From NCBI GenBank assembly GCA_036924285.1, contig JAYKYS010000012.1, positions 14,818,001 through 14,882,000 of the forward strand: DNA of 64,000 bases, written 5' to 3'. Made by a program: the position numbers and the translations under genes. The notes beneath the pieces are model-generated. The model made no database searches and was not told where the DNA came from. It was given only the letters and a program-made list of their open reading frames with translations. Each line of letters starts with the position of its first letter. Within the stretch, counting starts at the first letter, position 1. This stretch comes from Asterella californica. Lineage: Eukaryota > Streptophyta > Marchantiopsida > Marchantiales > Aytoniaceae. Shown one piece after another: positions 45,963-54,775 of the stretch.

Positions 45963-46867
45963 CACGAGAATGACTTCTTTCCTCGGTCCAATCGTTCGCA
46001 ACATTCTCTGATGGCTGACCTGCCTGCTGACGCACTATCGCTTGCCTTGTCAGAAGTTGGTTCGTTTTCTGTCAGCTTGCTTTGGTGTGGCCGTTCATTT
46101 CTTTTTACAATGGTTGTCTCCTTGCGGGAGGGACCATTGCTGTGAGTTTAATATATTATCTAGTCTTTCCTGCAGGAAAGGTTAGATAATAAATTAAACC
46201 CTTGCATATTTGAGGTGAATATATATACACATGTGCTTATTTTTCAGAATAGATGAAAATCATCTATTTTGATTTTTCTGATTTAAGTTTAGAATATATC
46301 TTCTCTATTTCTATATGAAATCTGAATTCCTTGATAGATATGATGAGAAAGAAGATGTAAACAAAAATTTGAGCAAAGTTAAAAGGAATCATTCCTCATT
46401 TCTGTTCAGAAGAAGCAGCTTTAGTATAAGAAAGGTGGAGCAAAAGATATAGTTTCCATGTTTGAAATAAATGTTGATAAAAGTGTTAGTGTATGCGTAT
46501 CCTTCAAATTGCTTAACAGTGATTGCTTTAGTACCCTTATGAATCAAATGCATCTTACTCTAAAAATTAGATTAAAAATGAAATACTTTACTCTTACATT
46601 TTTGTTTTTAAGCGAGAGACCCATTACTTTACTGATAGGGACAACAAAGGTGAGAGGCCTATAGCCAACAGGAGGATTCACGGGCCAAGCGAGGGAGCTC
46701 TCTCTCGCAAGGAGACAACCATTGCAAAAAGAAATGAACGGCCACCCAAAGCCAGCTGGGAGAAAGCGAACCAACTGCTGATAAGACAAGCGACAGTGCG
46801 TCAGCAGGCAGGTCAGTCATCAGAGAATGTTGCGAACGATTGGACCGAGGAAAGAAGTCATTCTCGT
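45963..46867. mobile_element. Inverted-repeat element (arms ~165 bp)
   Basis: Arms 45963-46129 and 46703-46867 are reverse complements of each other at roughly 90 percent by eye, starting ACGAGAATGACTTCTTTCCT. The 570-bp centre has no transposase and contains a hairpin repeat (46147-46230). It resembles a fold-back or deletion-derived DNA transposon. Target duplications were not identified. Confidence 0.7.
46147..46230. repeat. Paired-hairpin MITE-like repeat, copy 3
   Basis: Arms 46147-46172 and 46173-46198 match at 23 of 26 positions (TTATCTA...CTTTCCTG/CAGGAAAGGTTAGATAA), followed by GCATATTTGAGGTGAATAT. Confidence 0.8.
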
Positions 46868-47042
46868 CATGCAATTCGCTAGAGAGCTACGTGGCTCTCC
46901 AGTTCCTGAAGCACATCCGTTTCGTGACTTGCTGTTTTTTCATGTGTCTTGTTGAAAAACTGTGATTTAAGTTTCTCCCATTGCTGGTCACAGTACAGTT
47001 GTGAGTGATGCAAAATTACTCGCTTTGTGGCTTATTCATTTC

Positions 47043-47150
47043 AGGAAGCATGCATATTTCTCTCTCTTCATATGAAGATGAGAGAGTGGCATGTTCATTA
47101 GTTTATTACCTAACCTTTCTTTCGAGAAAGGTTAGATAATAAATTAATAT
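47043..47150. repeat. Paired-hairpin MITE-like repeat, copy 4
   Basis: The GCATATT/TCTCTCTCTTCAT hairpin, then arms 47102-47120 and 47125-47143 (18 of 19) around a TTCG loop. Confidence 0.8.
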
Positions 47151-47589
47151 TTACCACTTGATATCTAATAAATTATTTATTAAATTATATAATAAATTTA
47201 TTTATTTCTATAACACAAAGAAAACAAAAAGTTACACTTGCAATGAAATTGCATCGTTATGTATTAGCGATTTATCTGAATCTAAATTATTTTTTTATTT
47301 TTTTCACAATCACTCTATCCGTCTATTCTCGCTACTTCTTTTTCTTTTTTCAAAACGATTCCATCCCTCTATTTTGCTACACAAAAAAAACTTTCTTTTT
47401 GTTTTTTGTTTTCACCATCGATATATAGCTATGCTAACGAATAGCAACAAAAACCTAGAGGTAGTAGAACAAACCATCAAACAGAATACCAGAATGAACT
47501 TCTGAAAATACTCTCCGAACCCACCCCAGTAGAGAGCCGATTTTCCGCTTGTTACCGCCCTTGTCCTCTTCCCTATCTATGCTCGTCAC

Positions 47590-47690
47590 GGATGCATATT
47601 TGGATTTCATATGAAAGATGGAAGAAGACTTAAATCTTAATTTATTATCTAAACCTTCTTGACAGAAGAGTAGATAATAACTTAATATTT
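47590..47690. repeat. Paired-hairpin MITE-like repeat, copy 5
   Basis: GATGCATATTTGGATTTCAT then TTATTATCTA (47642-47651) pairing with TAGATAATAA (47671-47680). Confidence 0.7.
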
Positions 47691-48338
47691 AAACAAAATT
47701 GATATATTTTTATTAGCAAGCTCCCGCAGTTATAGTTTTGACCGTCAATGCTCGATTTGTGAGTTATGTCAGGATTTGCCCACAGAAAGTTCGGTTATCA
47801 TTTAATAATTTTTATAAATTGTAATTTTATAATAATTTAGTCAAAGATTTTATATAAAATTTATAAATTTCCTGTTAAAAGAAAGCGAGCAAAAATTCCC
47901 CCAAGCCGGTTGGGACTGCTTATTGGCTTGAATCGTGAATGTTTGTGCCAAGAAAACGCAGTCATCGCGTGCCCATCACAGAAAAACAGATGGTGCTCTT
48001 GCACATTTGGATGGTGTAGTTTAACAGCATGAAAATATTCATAATTTGATGACTCTTACAGTCCACTTCCAGGAAAAGACATGACGAACTGAGCAGTGGG
48101 AACAACATGAGCTTATTCTTGTAAAATCATGTTTGAGCGCTTCTATGCAATCGCTGGCATAAAGTTTCAAAATTTGAAACGAAAGTACTTTACGAGAATA
48201 GCAGCATTTTTCTGACTTTTATAAAGCAAACCTTCTTTTTACTCTCAAAGTAAACATTACTCGAACCTAAAAGTTACTCCTCTCGGGAAAAAAATATAGT
48301 ACCATTCTTCAGTCATCATGCATACTCAATGTTCGTAC

Positions 48339-48479
48339 CTCCACGAGTGGAAGGGCCAAAAATCGATCATAGAGCATGGGAGCGCTAGTGTATCCTGCAA
48401 AGTCCCCTTGCAACTTAACCTTGACGTTCTTCTTCCGGCTCACAGCGACCGGGCTTTCAGGTGAAACCTTTAGTTCCTC
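48339..48479 (-). CDS. HAP2: HAP2/GCS1 exon (GDF-GYT motif)
   Basis: A 141-bp exon of 47 whole codons, between AG at 48480-48481 after a T-rich tract and the donor GTACGA at 48333-48338. It begins EELKVSPESPVAVSRKKN, runs through KLQGDFAGYTSAP and ends LALPLVE. In plant HAP2 the equivalent stretch is a Pro/Ser-rich loop followed by GDF-x-GYTSIP and a hydrophobic strand, so the match is strong and in the right place. Unlike flowering-plant proteins, the Gly/Pro-rich linker that normally follows the strand is nearly absent, and the next exon starts almost at once at the Trp-containing strand. Both ends are phase 0, matching its neighbours. Confidence 0.88.
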
Positions 48480-49302
48480 CTGTGGCGAAATTTGAGAAAA
48501 AGGAGAAAAAATAAGTTACTAAGGCCTTTTAAGTGTGTAAGGTAAGAAAGCTTTCATATCCAACATGACACAGCCATCATTTGAGTGATTATCTACACTT
48601 CGATAAGAGTGTTTTCCAGTGAGCAGATATAGAAGTTATCATGATTAAGGTCAGTAGTACAATATGGCATTCCGGTATTTCGAACGAAACGCACAGCCGA
48701 CTTCTCCATATACTCGTAATTAGCAATCCGCATGCATATTCACCTCGTCCAATTTTGGAAGGGGGAATATGCAAAGCTTAATTTATTTCTTAACCCTTTC
48801 TCTGGGAAGGGTTAGACTATAAATTAAAGCTTATAAATTAACAATATTTTTACTCGTGGGAATGATTGATTTTTATATCAAAGAACGGTTCTGTTCTCGT
48901 GAGTCATTTATAGGTTTATGTGCTTGAAATGAATAATGAAGTTATCAAGTGAAATCTAAATTTAATGATCTAATTTAGTATTTTAAATTTGATGAAATTA
49001 ATTTATAGATCCTTGACACAAGTAACGATGTGCAAACTCTGTCCGGCAGTATTTTGCTCGTGACTGTATTTTTACATTAATTTTTTCACTCAATTATTTT
49101 TGAAGATTACTGTAAATCAATTAGCGATGATTTTTTTGATTTTTTGTTTATCATTCTTCTTTTTCCTCCTTCTTAGAAGTTCAGTTTAAATGCGTATTCA
49201 TAAGTATTGATTACTTGGTTACAATTAAACATACAGTTAATCGTATAATCGAAACTGTCTCTGAAACTGACATGAAATTGTGAGTTCATGATCTCTACTC
49301 AC
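48480..49302 (-). other. HAP2 intron (0.8 kb)
   Basis: AT-rich intron between the WFAAF and GDF-GYT exons. It contains one paired-hairpin MITE-like repeat (48728-48832) next to the downstream exon. No coding content was seen. Confidence 0.7.
48728..48832. repeat. Paired-hairpin MITE-like repeat, copy 6
   Basis: GCATATTCACCTC pairing with GGGGGAATATGC, then a long stem from AAGCTTAATTTAT (48774) to ATAAATTAAAGCTT (48832) with TTAACCCTTTC/GGAAGGGTTA inside. Confidence 0.8.
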
Positions 49303-49411
49303 CGCTATACGGCCGATAGCCTTGAGTACCCCACTTGTCTCGTTCATTTCGGTGAGAAATGCCGTAATAGTAAACCTTATAGAGTGCTCCATCATCCTAA
49401 AGGCAGCAAAC
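49303..49411 (-). CDS. HAP2: HAP2/GCS1 exon (WFAAF segment)
   Basis: A 109-bp exon between AG at 49412-49413 (CTTCTACAG) and the donor GTGAGT at 49297-49302. Its first base completes a split codon; a preceding TG would give Trp, as in the family's LWY/DWF motif before the F..F strand. It then encodes FAAFRMMEHSIRFT and runs on to a neutral end at an Ala codon (phase 0). The pattern aromatic-x-x-Phe, six or seven residues, then Phe-x-hydrophobic strand matches the part of HAP2 just before the GDF-GYT motif, and the next exon continues it in phase. Conservation is weaker here than in the other exons, so the match rests partly on position and phase. The upstream exon was not found. Confidence 0.75.
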
Positions 49412-50680
49412 CTGTAGAAGGGAATGAAGTTAAAACAATATCCCCTCTAGACACAACTCAAGAATACAACCTCGATAGATTGAGGGTGAATCACCTGCAC
49501 AACGTTATGTGATTCTTTTCCTAAACGAACATGCTAAAATAGACTAAAGTACAAAATGTATCTTTTGGTTGAATGTGGATGATTTTTCTTTAAGTAATAA
49601 TGCAAAAAATAACAAAAATAAGCAAAATGTAGTATCTAGTAGGGGATGAGAACGCTATCAATAATCAGCAATTAATATCAAAAAAAATTGTGATATCAAG
49701 AAATTTTTATTGGTATCAGTCTCTATAACTATCCAAGTTATAGTTATCGACTTTAAGAGCTATCCAAGTTATCTCTAATACAGTTATCGAGTTTGATATT
49801 TATTTTCTGATTCTTATTGATATCAGTCCATAACTGCTGATAGACTATTCGTCCCCTCTAATTAACATTTCAACAAGAACTTGGTAAATGAAAAGAGTTT
49901 GCTTTGAGGGAGGAGATGAATAGCGTGATTTATTAGATTGGTTGGGGAAGAGTACTCTAGCAGCTATATCAAGAGATCTCCTGATATAGCTGATACTATG
50001 AAACTCGATAATTAAGATATAGATATTGGATTTGATAATTTAAGATGATGATAGATATCAGACTCTATAATTATAAAAATAATATCTATCTCTTGATATT
50101 AAGAAATTTGTTCTGATATCAATTATTGATTACTTACAACATTCTCATTACCAAATTAGATATAATTTATGATGCTTGCATTTCTTGCTGAGTGGAGGGA
50201 GATTCTTTGAACTAAACTTAGCTACTGGACATGAGGAAACGAGGCTAGGTCATGGTCAAGCCATCGAAAGAATAGACACAATGGTATTTTCATTCAGAGA
50301 ATCATAGTGAAAAACAGTAGACTAGTAGAATATAGGACAAGATGGTCTAGGACAGAATCTAGAGACCAATCTGAATAGGAGTCGGATTGACTCTCCTCCA
50401 GCTACCGTTAGTAAAATCAAAGTAGAGACAGCCAAGAACAGGAATGATAGTAAGCAAGTATTAATATTTGTGCAAGCTCTAGTTAGGTCTCTATATAGTC
50501 AGTCGAGGGTATAGTTTACGTCAGGAGAACCCAACCCTCTTTGTATCCTCTCTCTGTATATACAGGAGAGACTGATGACCCTCCGTTGCTTCTCTTGATG
50601 AATATTCTCTCTCTCTCTCTTATTTTGTAAGTTCTTTTAGGTGTGGTAGCTCTTATCTTGGAGATTGTCTTGATTTTAAT
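49412..50680. other. AT-rich region with GATATC-rich sequence
   Basis: Upstream HAP2 intron or beyond. 49660-49850 and 49990-50140 are dense in GATATC, CGATAACT and their complements, similar to 36980-37120. From about 50340 the sequence looks like a decayed copia LTR (TATATACA at 50557, CT-rich tract at 50607-50620). Confidence 0.5.
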
Positions 50681-50681
50681 A

Positions 50682-50694
50682 TGGTATTAGAGCC
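50682..50694 (+). promoter_or_regulatory. Decayed copia primer-binding site
   Basis: TGGTATTAGAGCC, one change from the initiator-Met site TGGTATCAGAGC. It marks the start of the internal region of the copia remnant. Confidence 0.75.
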
Positions 50695-51429
50695 TGAGGA
50701 GATACGAGAGAAAGCTCTTGGTAGCAAGAGTGCAAGAGAGTGTACGCAGGTGAAGGGAGACGCTGTATTTTTGCTGTATTTTGCCATCTTGGAGGAATCA
50801 AGATCTTTGAAGCAGTAAAGAGAAAAATCATTTTTCTTGACGTTTTCAGCATGAAGTATCATAGATGTCTTGTTCAGCCGCTCGGAATAAAGTAACCCTG
50901 CAATTATTAGCTCATTTGGAGCAAGTTGTTTTTACGTCAACTGAGCTTTGACCGTATATTTGAGAGTATTCCACTCACTTTTAACAAATCCTTGAAATTT
51001 CTCTTGTAACAAAAGGCTGGTTCTTTTAGTGTAAGGATTTCAAAAGAGCTTTCTAGAGACTTTTTCAGAGAGTCATTTGGAGCAAGTTGAGTTTTGTATG
51101 TATTGTCTAAGAAACTTTGATTGCATATTTGGAGGATGTAACGACTTTTTTTTGCAGTTCTGATGATTTCTACGATTCAAACCTACCAAAGGTTTAGACT
51201 TCTATGTCAGTCTATGTTTGCTGTGAGAATCTTTTTGTCAAATTTCAGTTGATTATGAGACACTTTATTCTCGTCTTATACTAACATCTTCTGCTATGGA
51301 TGATAAGGTCGAAGTCTTGTCTGCCATCACGAGGAGTCATTGAACAAGCATAACTATTTGATATAGAGGTATCGAGTGTTTGCATTCCTCAGAGGTCAGG
51401 GGTTGTTTGTGCTTGTAACAGATATTGAT

Positions 51430-52502
51430 ACCAAATAGTCCAAGCTAGATACTGAATGGTTGTATAATGTGGAATCAACATGCACACCAAGCGGTGCACT
51501 ATCCTAGCATGTTTCACCAATGATGTTTGGTTACATTCAAGCCGTGGACACACCCAAGGAGATCTGGGATGCATTAGCGAATGTGTTTCAGACGTCTACG
51601 AAGACACGTAAGCTCCAACTCAAGCATCAGCTGTTGGAGATGAAGAAATGATCACTTAGCATTACAGATTATGTCTACCATATCAAAGATCTAGTTGATC
51701 AATTTAGCAGCATTGGAGTGGAGGTAGAGAATAATGACCTCATGCTTCTACCATTCAAGGTCTTGGTAAGGAGTACAAGTCTTTTGAAGTAAAAGTATCT
51801 CGTATAGTGATTTCTATACGAGATACTGTGTCTGTCGGCAGTGGTCCCAAGTTGGATGAGTTGATACTTATGTTGGTATCTGAAGAGATGTGTCCTGTCG
51901 ACAGTGGATCGTGCAACAACCAACCTCAAGGTGGAGAGTACCGTTTCTGCCATTACTGTAAGAAGAAAGATCATCTTGTCAAGGCTTGTTTCAAGAAGCA
52001 AGCTGATATCCGGAGTGGGAAACTTCAACAACAGAACTTTGCTGCTATGGAGCAGATGACATATCAGAGTCTTCTTACCATGGCCCATGAGGTGAATGTT
52101 ATGTCTACATCAGCAGATGATTGATACATGGACTCAGGAGCATCCAACTACATGACGGTTAATGAAGACTGGTTCAGTCATAAGGAACCTGCCAAGACTC
52201 AAGCTTCTGTGTACATTGGTGATGATACGCATCACAAGATCATCCATCTTGGTATTGTATCCCTCTCTGTTGCATCTTCAAAAATCCAAGCTTTAAGAAA
52301 TGTGCTCTATGTTACTATCATCACTAGAAACCTGGTTTCTGTTGATCAAATGGTGGAACATGATATTAGGTTCGGCTCAACAATGATGGTTGTCATTATT
52401 GAATCCTTACACGATCTATGTGTAGTAGCAAAATGTACTCAAATTGGCAGATTGTTTAAGCTTGATGCTTTGCTTCTGAGAGGAAACAGTGGATTTCCTT
52501 GA
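51430..52502 (+). pseudogene. Ty1/copia gag-protease remnant
   Basis: Plus-strand readings: EWLYNVESTCTPSGAL, PKEIWDALANVFQTSTKTRK, LQLKHQLLEMKK (then a stop), YVYHIKDLVDQFSSIGVEV; after a frame change, LDELILMLVSEEM, the knuckle CHYCKKKDHLVKAC, a TGA at 52122-52124 where Trp is expected, and the protease YMDSGASNYMTV with VDQMVEHDIRF. The protease Asp-Ser-Gly is intact, unlike that of the copia at 30-35 kb. The element breaks off at 52502 and is followed by tandem repeats; integrase and RT are missing. Confidence 0.87.
51794..51827. repeat. 14-bp perfect inverted repeat inside copia gag remnant
   Basis: AGTATCTCGTATAG (51794-51807) and its complement (51814-51827) around a 6-base loop. Confidence 0.9.
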
Positions 52503-52703
52503 AAGAGAACCACTATCGAGTTGTGCATATCGTCTGATTAGCATCTAGAAAGGTATCCCGACCCTGGACTCTTTACGAGATCGAGAAGTGGATAGAGAAC
52601 ATGGAGAGGATAGACGAGGAAGCGTTGTCGTGTCGTGGACCGGCTCTTACCTGAAATTCAAACTTCGATGCTTGTCGCTCCAAAGACACTCATGAGAAGA
52701 CAA

Positions 52704-53180
52704 GCTAGGCCCCAGCTTACGGGTTTTTGACACAATCTCAGATCTCCATTTTCATCGCATAGATGGGTAGAGCTCCTTGTCAGCTTTCCATAGGCACTTT
52801 GTCTACTTCGTTTGGACGCCTAGTGGAGAAGTTACAAGACTCGAAAGATGGAGAAAATAAGCTAGGCCCCAGCTTACGGGTTTTTGGCACCACTTCGGAT
52901 CTTCGTTTTTATCGCATCAGTGGATAGAGCTCCTTGTCAGCTTTCCATAGGCACTTCATCTACTTCGTTTGGACGCCTAGTGGAAAAGTTACAAGACTCG
53001 AAAGATGGAGAAAACAAGCTAGGCCCCAGCTTACGGGCTTTTGGCGCAACTTCGGATCTTCACTTTCATCACATAGATGAGTAGAGCTCGTTGTCAGCTT
53101 TCCATGGGCATCTTGTTTACTTCGTTTGGACATCCAGAGAAGAAGTTATGCGATTCAAAAGAAGGTAAAATCAAGCTAGA
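52704..53180. repeat. 157-bp tandem repeat, three units and a partial fourth
   Basis: The word GCTAGGCCCCAGCTTACGGG recurs at 52704, 52861 and 53018, and a degraded GCTAGACC at 53175. Units include GTCAGCTTTCCATAGGCA and TACTTCGTTTGGACGCCTAG. The spacing is exactly 157 each time; units are about 85-95 percent alike by eye. Confidence 0.92.
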
Positions 53181-53429
53181 CCTCTAGTTACTTGCTGACT
53201 GGGTATCTAGGGCTTCAGGCGTTATATCAAAGACGCAAGGGGCCTGCTTCTTATTATTCAGGATAATTCAGGAGTAAACTGTACGTACGGAGACTGTTGC
53301 AAGGGGGGTGCTTTAGGGGCTAGCTTGCGTCTACGACCTGTCAACGGACGGTTCGGGAGATTTAGGAGTCCAATGCAAGCGCGCAAGGCGTCGTTGGGTT
53401 CAAATCTGTGCAGGCTACGCACTGGTTCA

Positions 53430-54160
53430 AACGGTTTGGGAAGAGACGGATCGGGGAGTACGTACTGAGTGAAATTGAGACGCAGGAAGCAGATTTGGAG
53501 TTTTCAGTTACTTGTGAAGGAGAGTTGGACCGTTCGGACCGTTCTGGAGTCCAAACTTGCTGTCCTTGGATCCATCGGGATCAAAACACCGAGTTCTACA
53601 TGAAATTGAAGACGATACCAGTTTTCATCGGGCGGTTTGGAAGTTCTGAGTGAAATTGGCTCGCAGGGAAGCGCTTACATCAGATTTTTGTTCACCTGCG
53701 ACCTGAGGTTGGGCTGTTCTTCTCGATAGGTGAGCCAAGCTCTTTGTTCTTGGTGCTTACGCGATCAGGGAGTCTTCATCTACGCATAGGAGAAGATTGT
53801 ACGTGAATTGGATTGTTGGTTTGGGTGTGGTGAGCAAGTTTGAGCCGCAGGGAGTCGGTTTACGTCAGTTTTTTGCAACCTGCGACCAAATTTCTTGCGT
53901 GGTTTTGCAAGGGGAACTCCAAACGACTTGTTTGGAGTCTTGTTGGGTTCAGGGTAGCTAGATCTATCTGCCAGGGAAGACGGATATCAGTTTAGACGAT
54001 CCGTTTGTGCGTGGTGTGCGGTTTTAAGCTGCAGGGAGCAATTTTTGAAGGTTCGGTCACCTGCGACCGAAAATCGGCGATATCTCGGCTATCAGGAGTC
54101 GGATCTGAAGGTTTCTTGGGTTAACGGAGTCAGCGGAGGAGACCCTATCGACATCTGAAG
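53430..54160. repeat. Degenerate ~185-bp tandem repeat, four units
   Basis: Four units recognised by GCAGGGA followed by TTTACRTCAG-like sequence and CACCTGCGACC, at about 53481, 53663, 53842 and 54031 (spacings 182, 179, 189). They are preceded by GGTTTGG...GTGA-A-TTG in each unit. Confidence 0.65.
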
Positions 54161-54775
54161 TCCGTTCAGCGAAAGGTGGAAGTCCACAGATAGGCATTTT
54201 TCGGTTTCTTCGCTATGGGTTTTGCTCTTTTGAGTTCGTTAGAGTTCTGGTTGGCTGTATACAGCTTGTGGTAGCTAGCTTTAGCTAAGAGCTTATACAT
54301 GGATGTGGTTTGGACTTGGGTTTGGATCGTGTGATACTGTTGTGGCTCTGCTTGTTAGCAAAGAGAAGTTTCTCTTGCTTTGAGCTACGCTTCGGTGGTT
54401 TTGGGTCAGGGTTGTGATTCAAGGGTTGCTTTTAGGAGCTTTTGAAGCAGGTTACGGACCGCTCTGGTCTGTTCCTCAGTTTTGTGCTGTTAGGAGAAAG
54501 AGACGGCAGTGTACATACATTTGGGAGTGGTATATATCGCAGCATTCTTTTTCGTGGTTGTTCTTCTCTGTCTTGTCTCTGTTTCAGCACACAACATCTC
54601 CACAGCCAGGAATCTCGCGTTTTCCTGGACATCCTTCACGCACAAAATATCCGACGCGACAGCGTGGCATACGAACTATAACCTCATAGAACTTCATCAA
54701 AGAAAACATCTACATGAAGGCCTAAACACCATACTTCTCCAGATGATCAAACTCTAAAAAATAGCGGAAGGAGCT

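Larger units (their letters stand above)
37986..48338 (-). other. HAP2 intron (10.4 kb) with repeats and gypsy remnant
   Basis: Between the GDF-GYT exon and the core exon. It holds paired-hairpin repeats, two stand-alone hairpins, a decayed coiled-coil gene (42.2-43.1 kb), a gypsy integrase remnant with LTR start (about 43.3-45.85 kb) and an inverted-repeat element (45963-46867). Stretches 39040-42230 and 46868-47040 show no gene by eye. Confidence 0.7.
220..49411 (-). other. HAP2: HAP2/GCS1 gene, partial locus (six internal exons)
   Basis: This is the span of the recovered part of a minus-strand gene for HAP2/GCS1, the single-pass gamete-membrane protein that merges sperm and egg (or plus and minus gamete) membranes and folds like class II fusion proteins. 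Six exons give 742 coding bases (247 codons) in the family order: the strand segment ending in GDF-GYT, the Cys-rich HAP2 core with ECNKVG, the PLY stretch, and the RSPGKI segment. Each exon has AG and GT borders and the phases agree: one codon is split 2+1 (AAC AG|G AGT) and rebuilds RSPGK. The N-terminal signal peptide and the first Cys-rich part, and the C-terminal membrane segment, are not seen and may be above 49.4 kb and below 220. There is no in-frame stop in any exon, so the gene may be live despite very long introns. Confidence 0.85.

Noticed and set aside
54432..54757. Several overlapping 60-90-codon readings on both strands
   Set aside because: All frames are open by chance in this short stretch; no motif and no relation to the HAP2 N-terminus on the minus strand.
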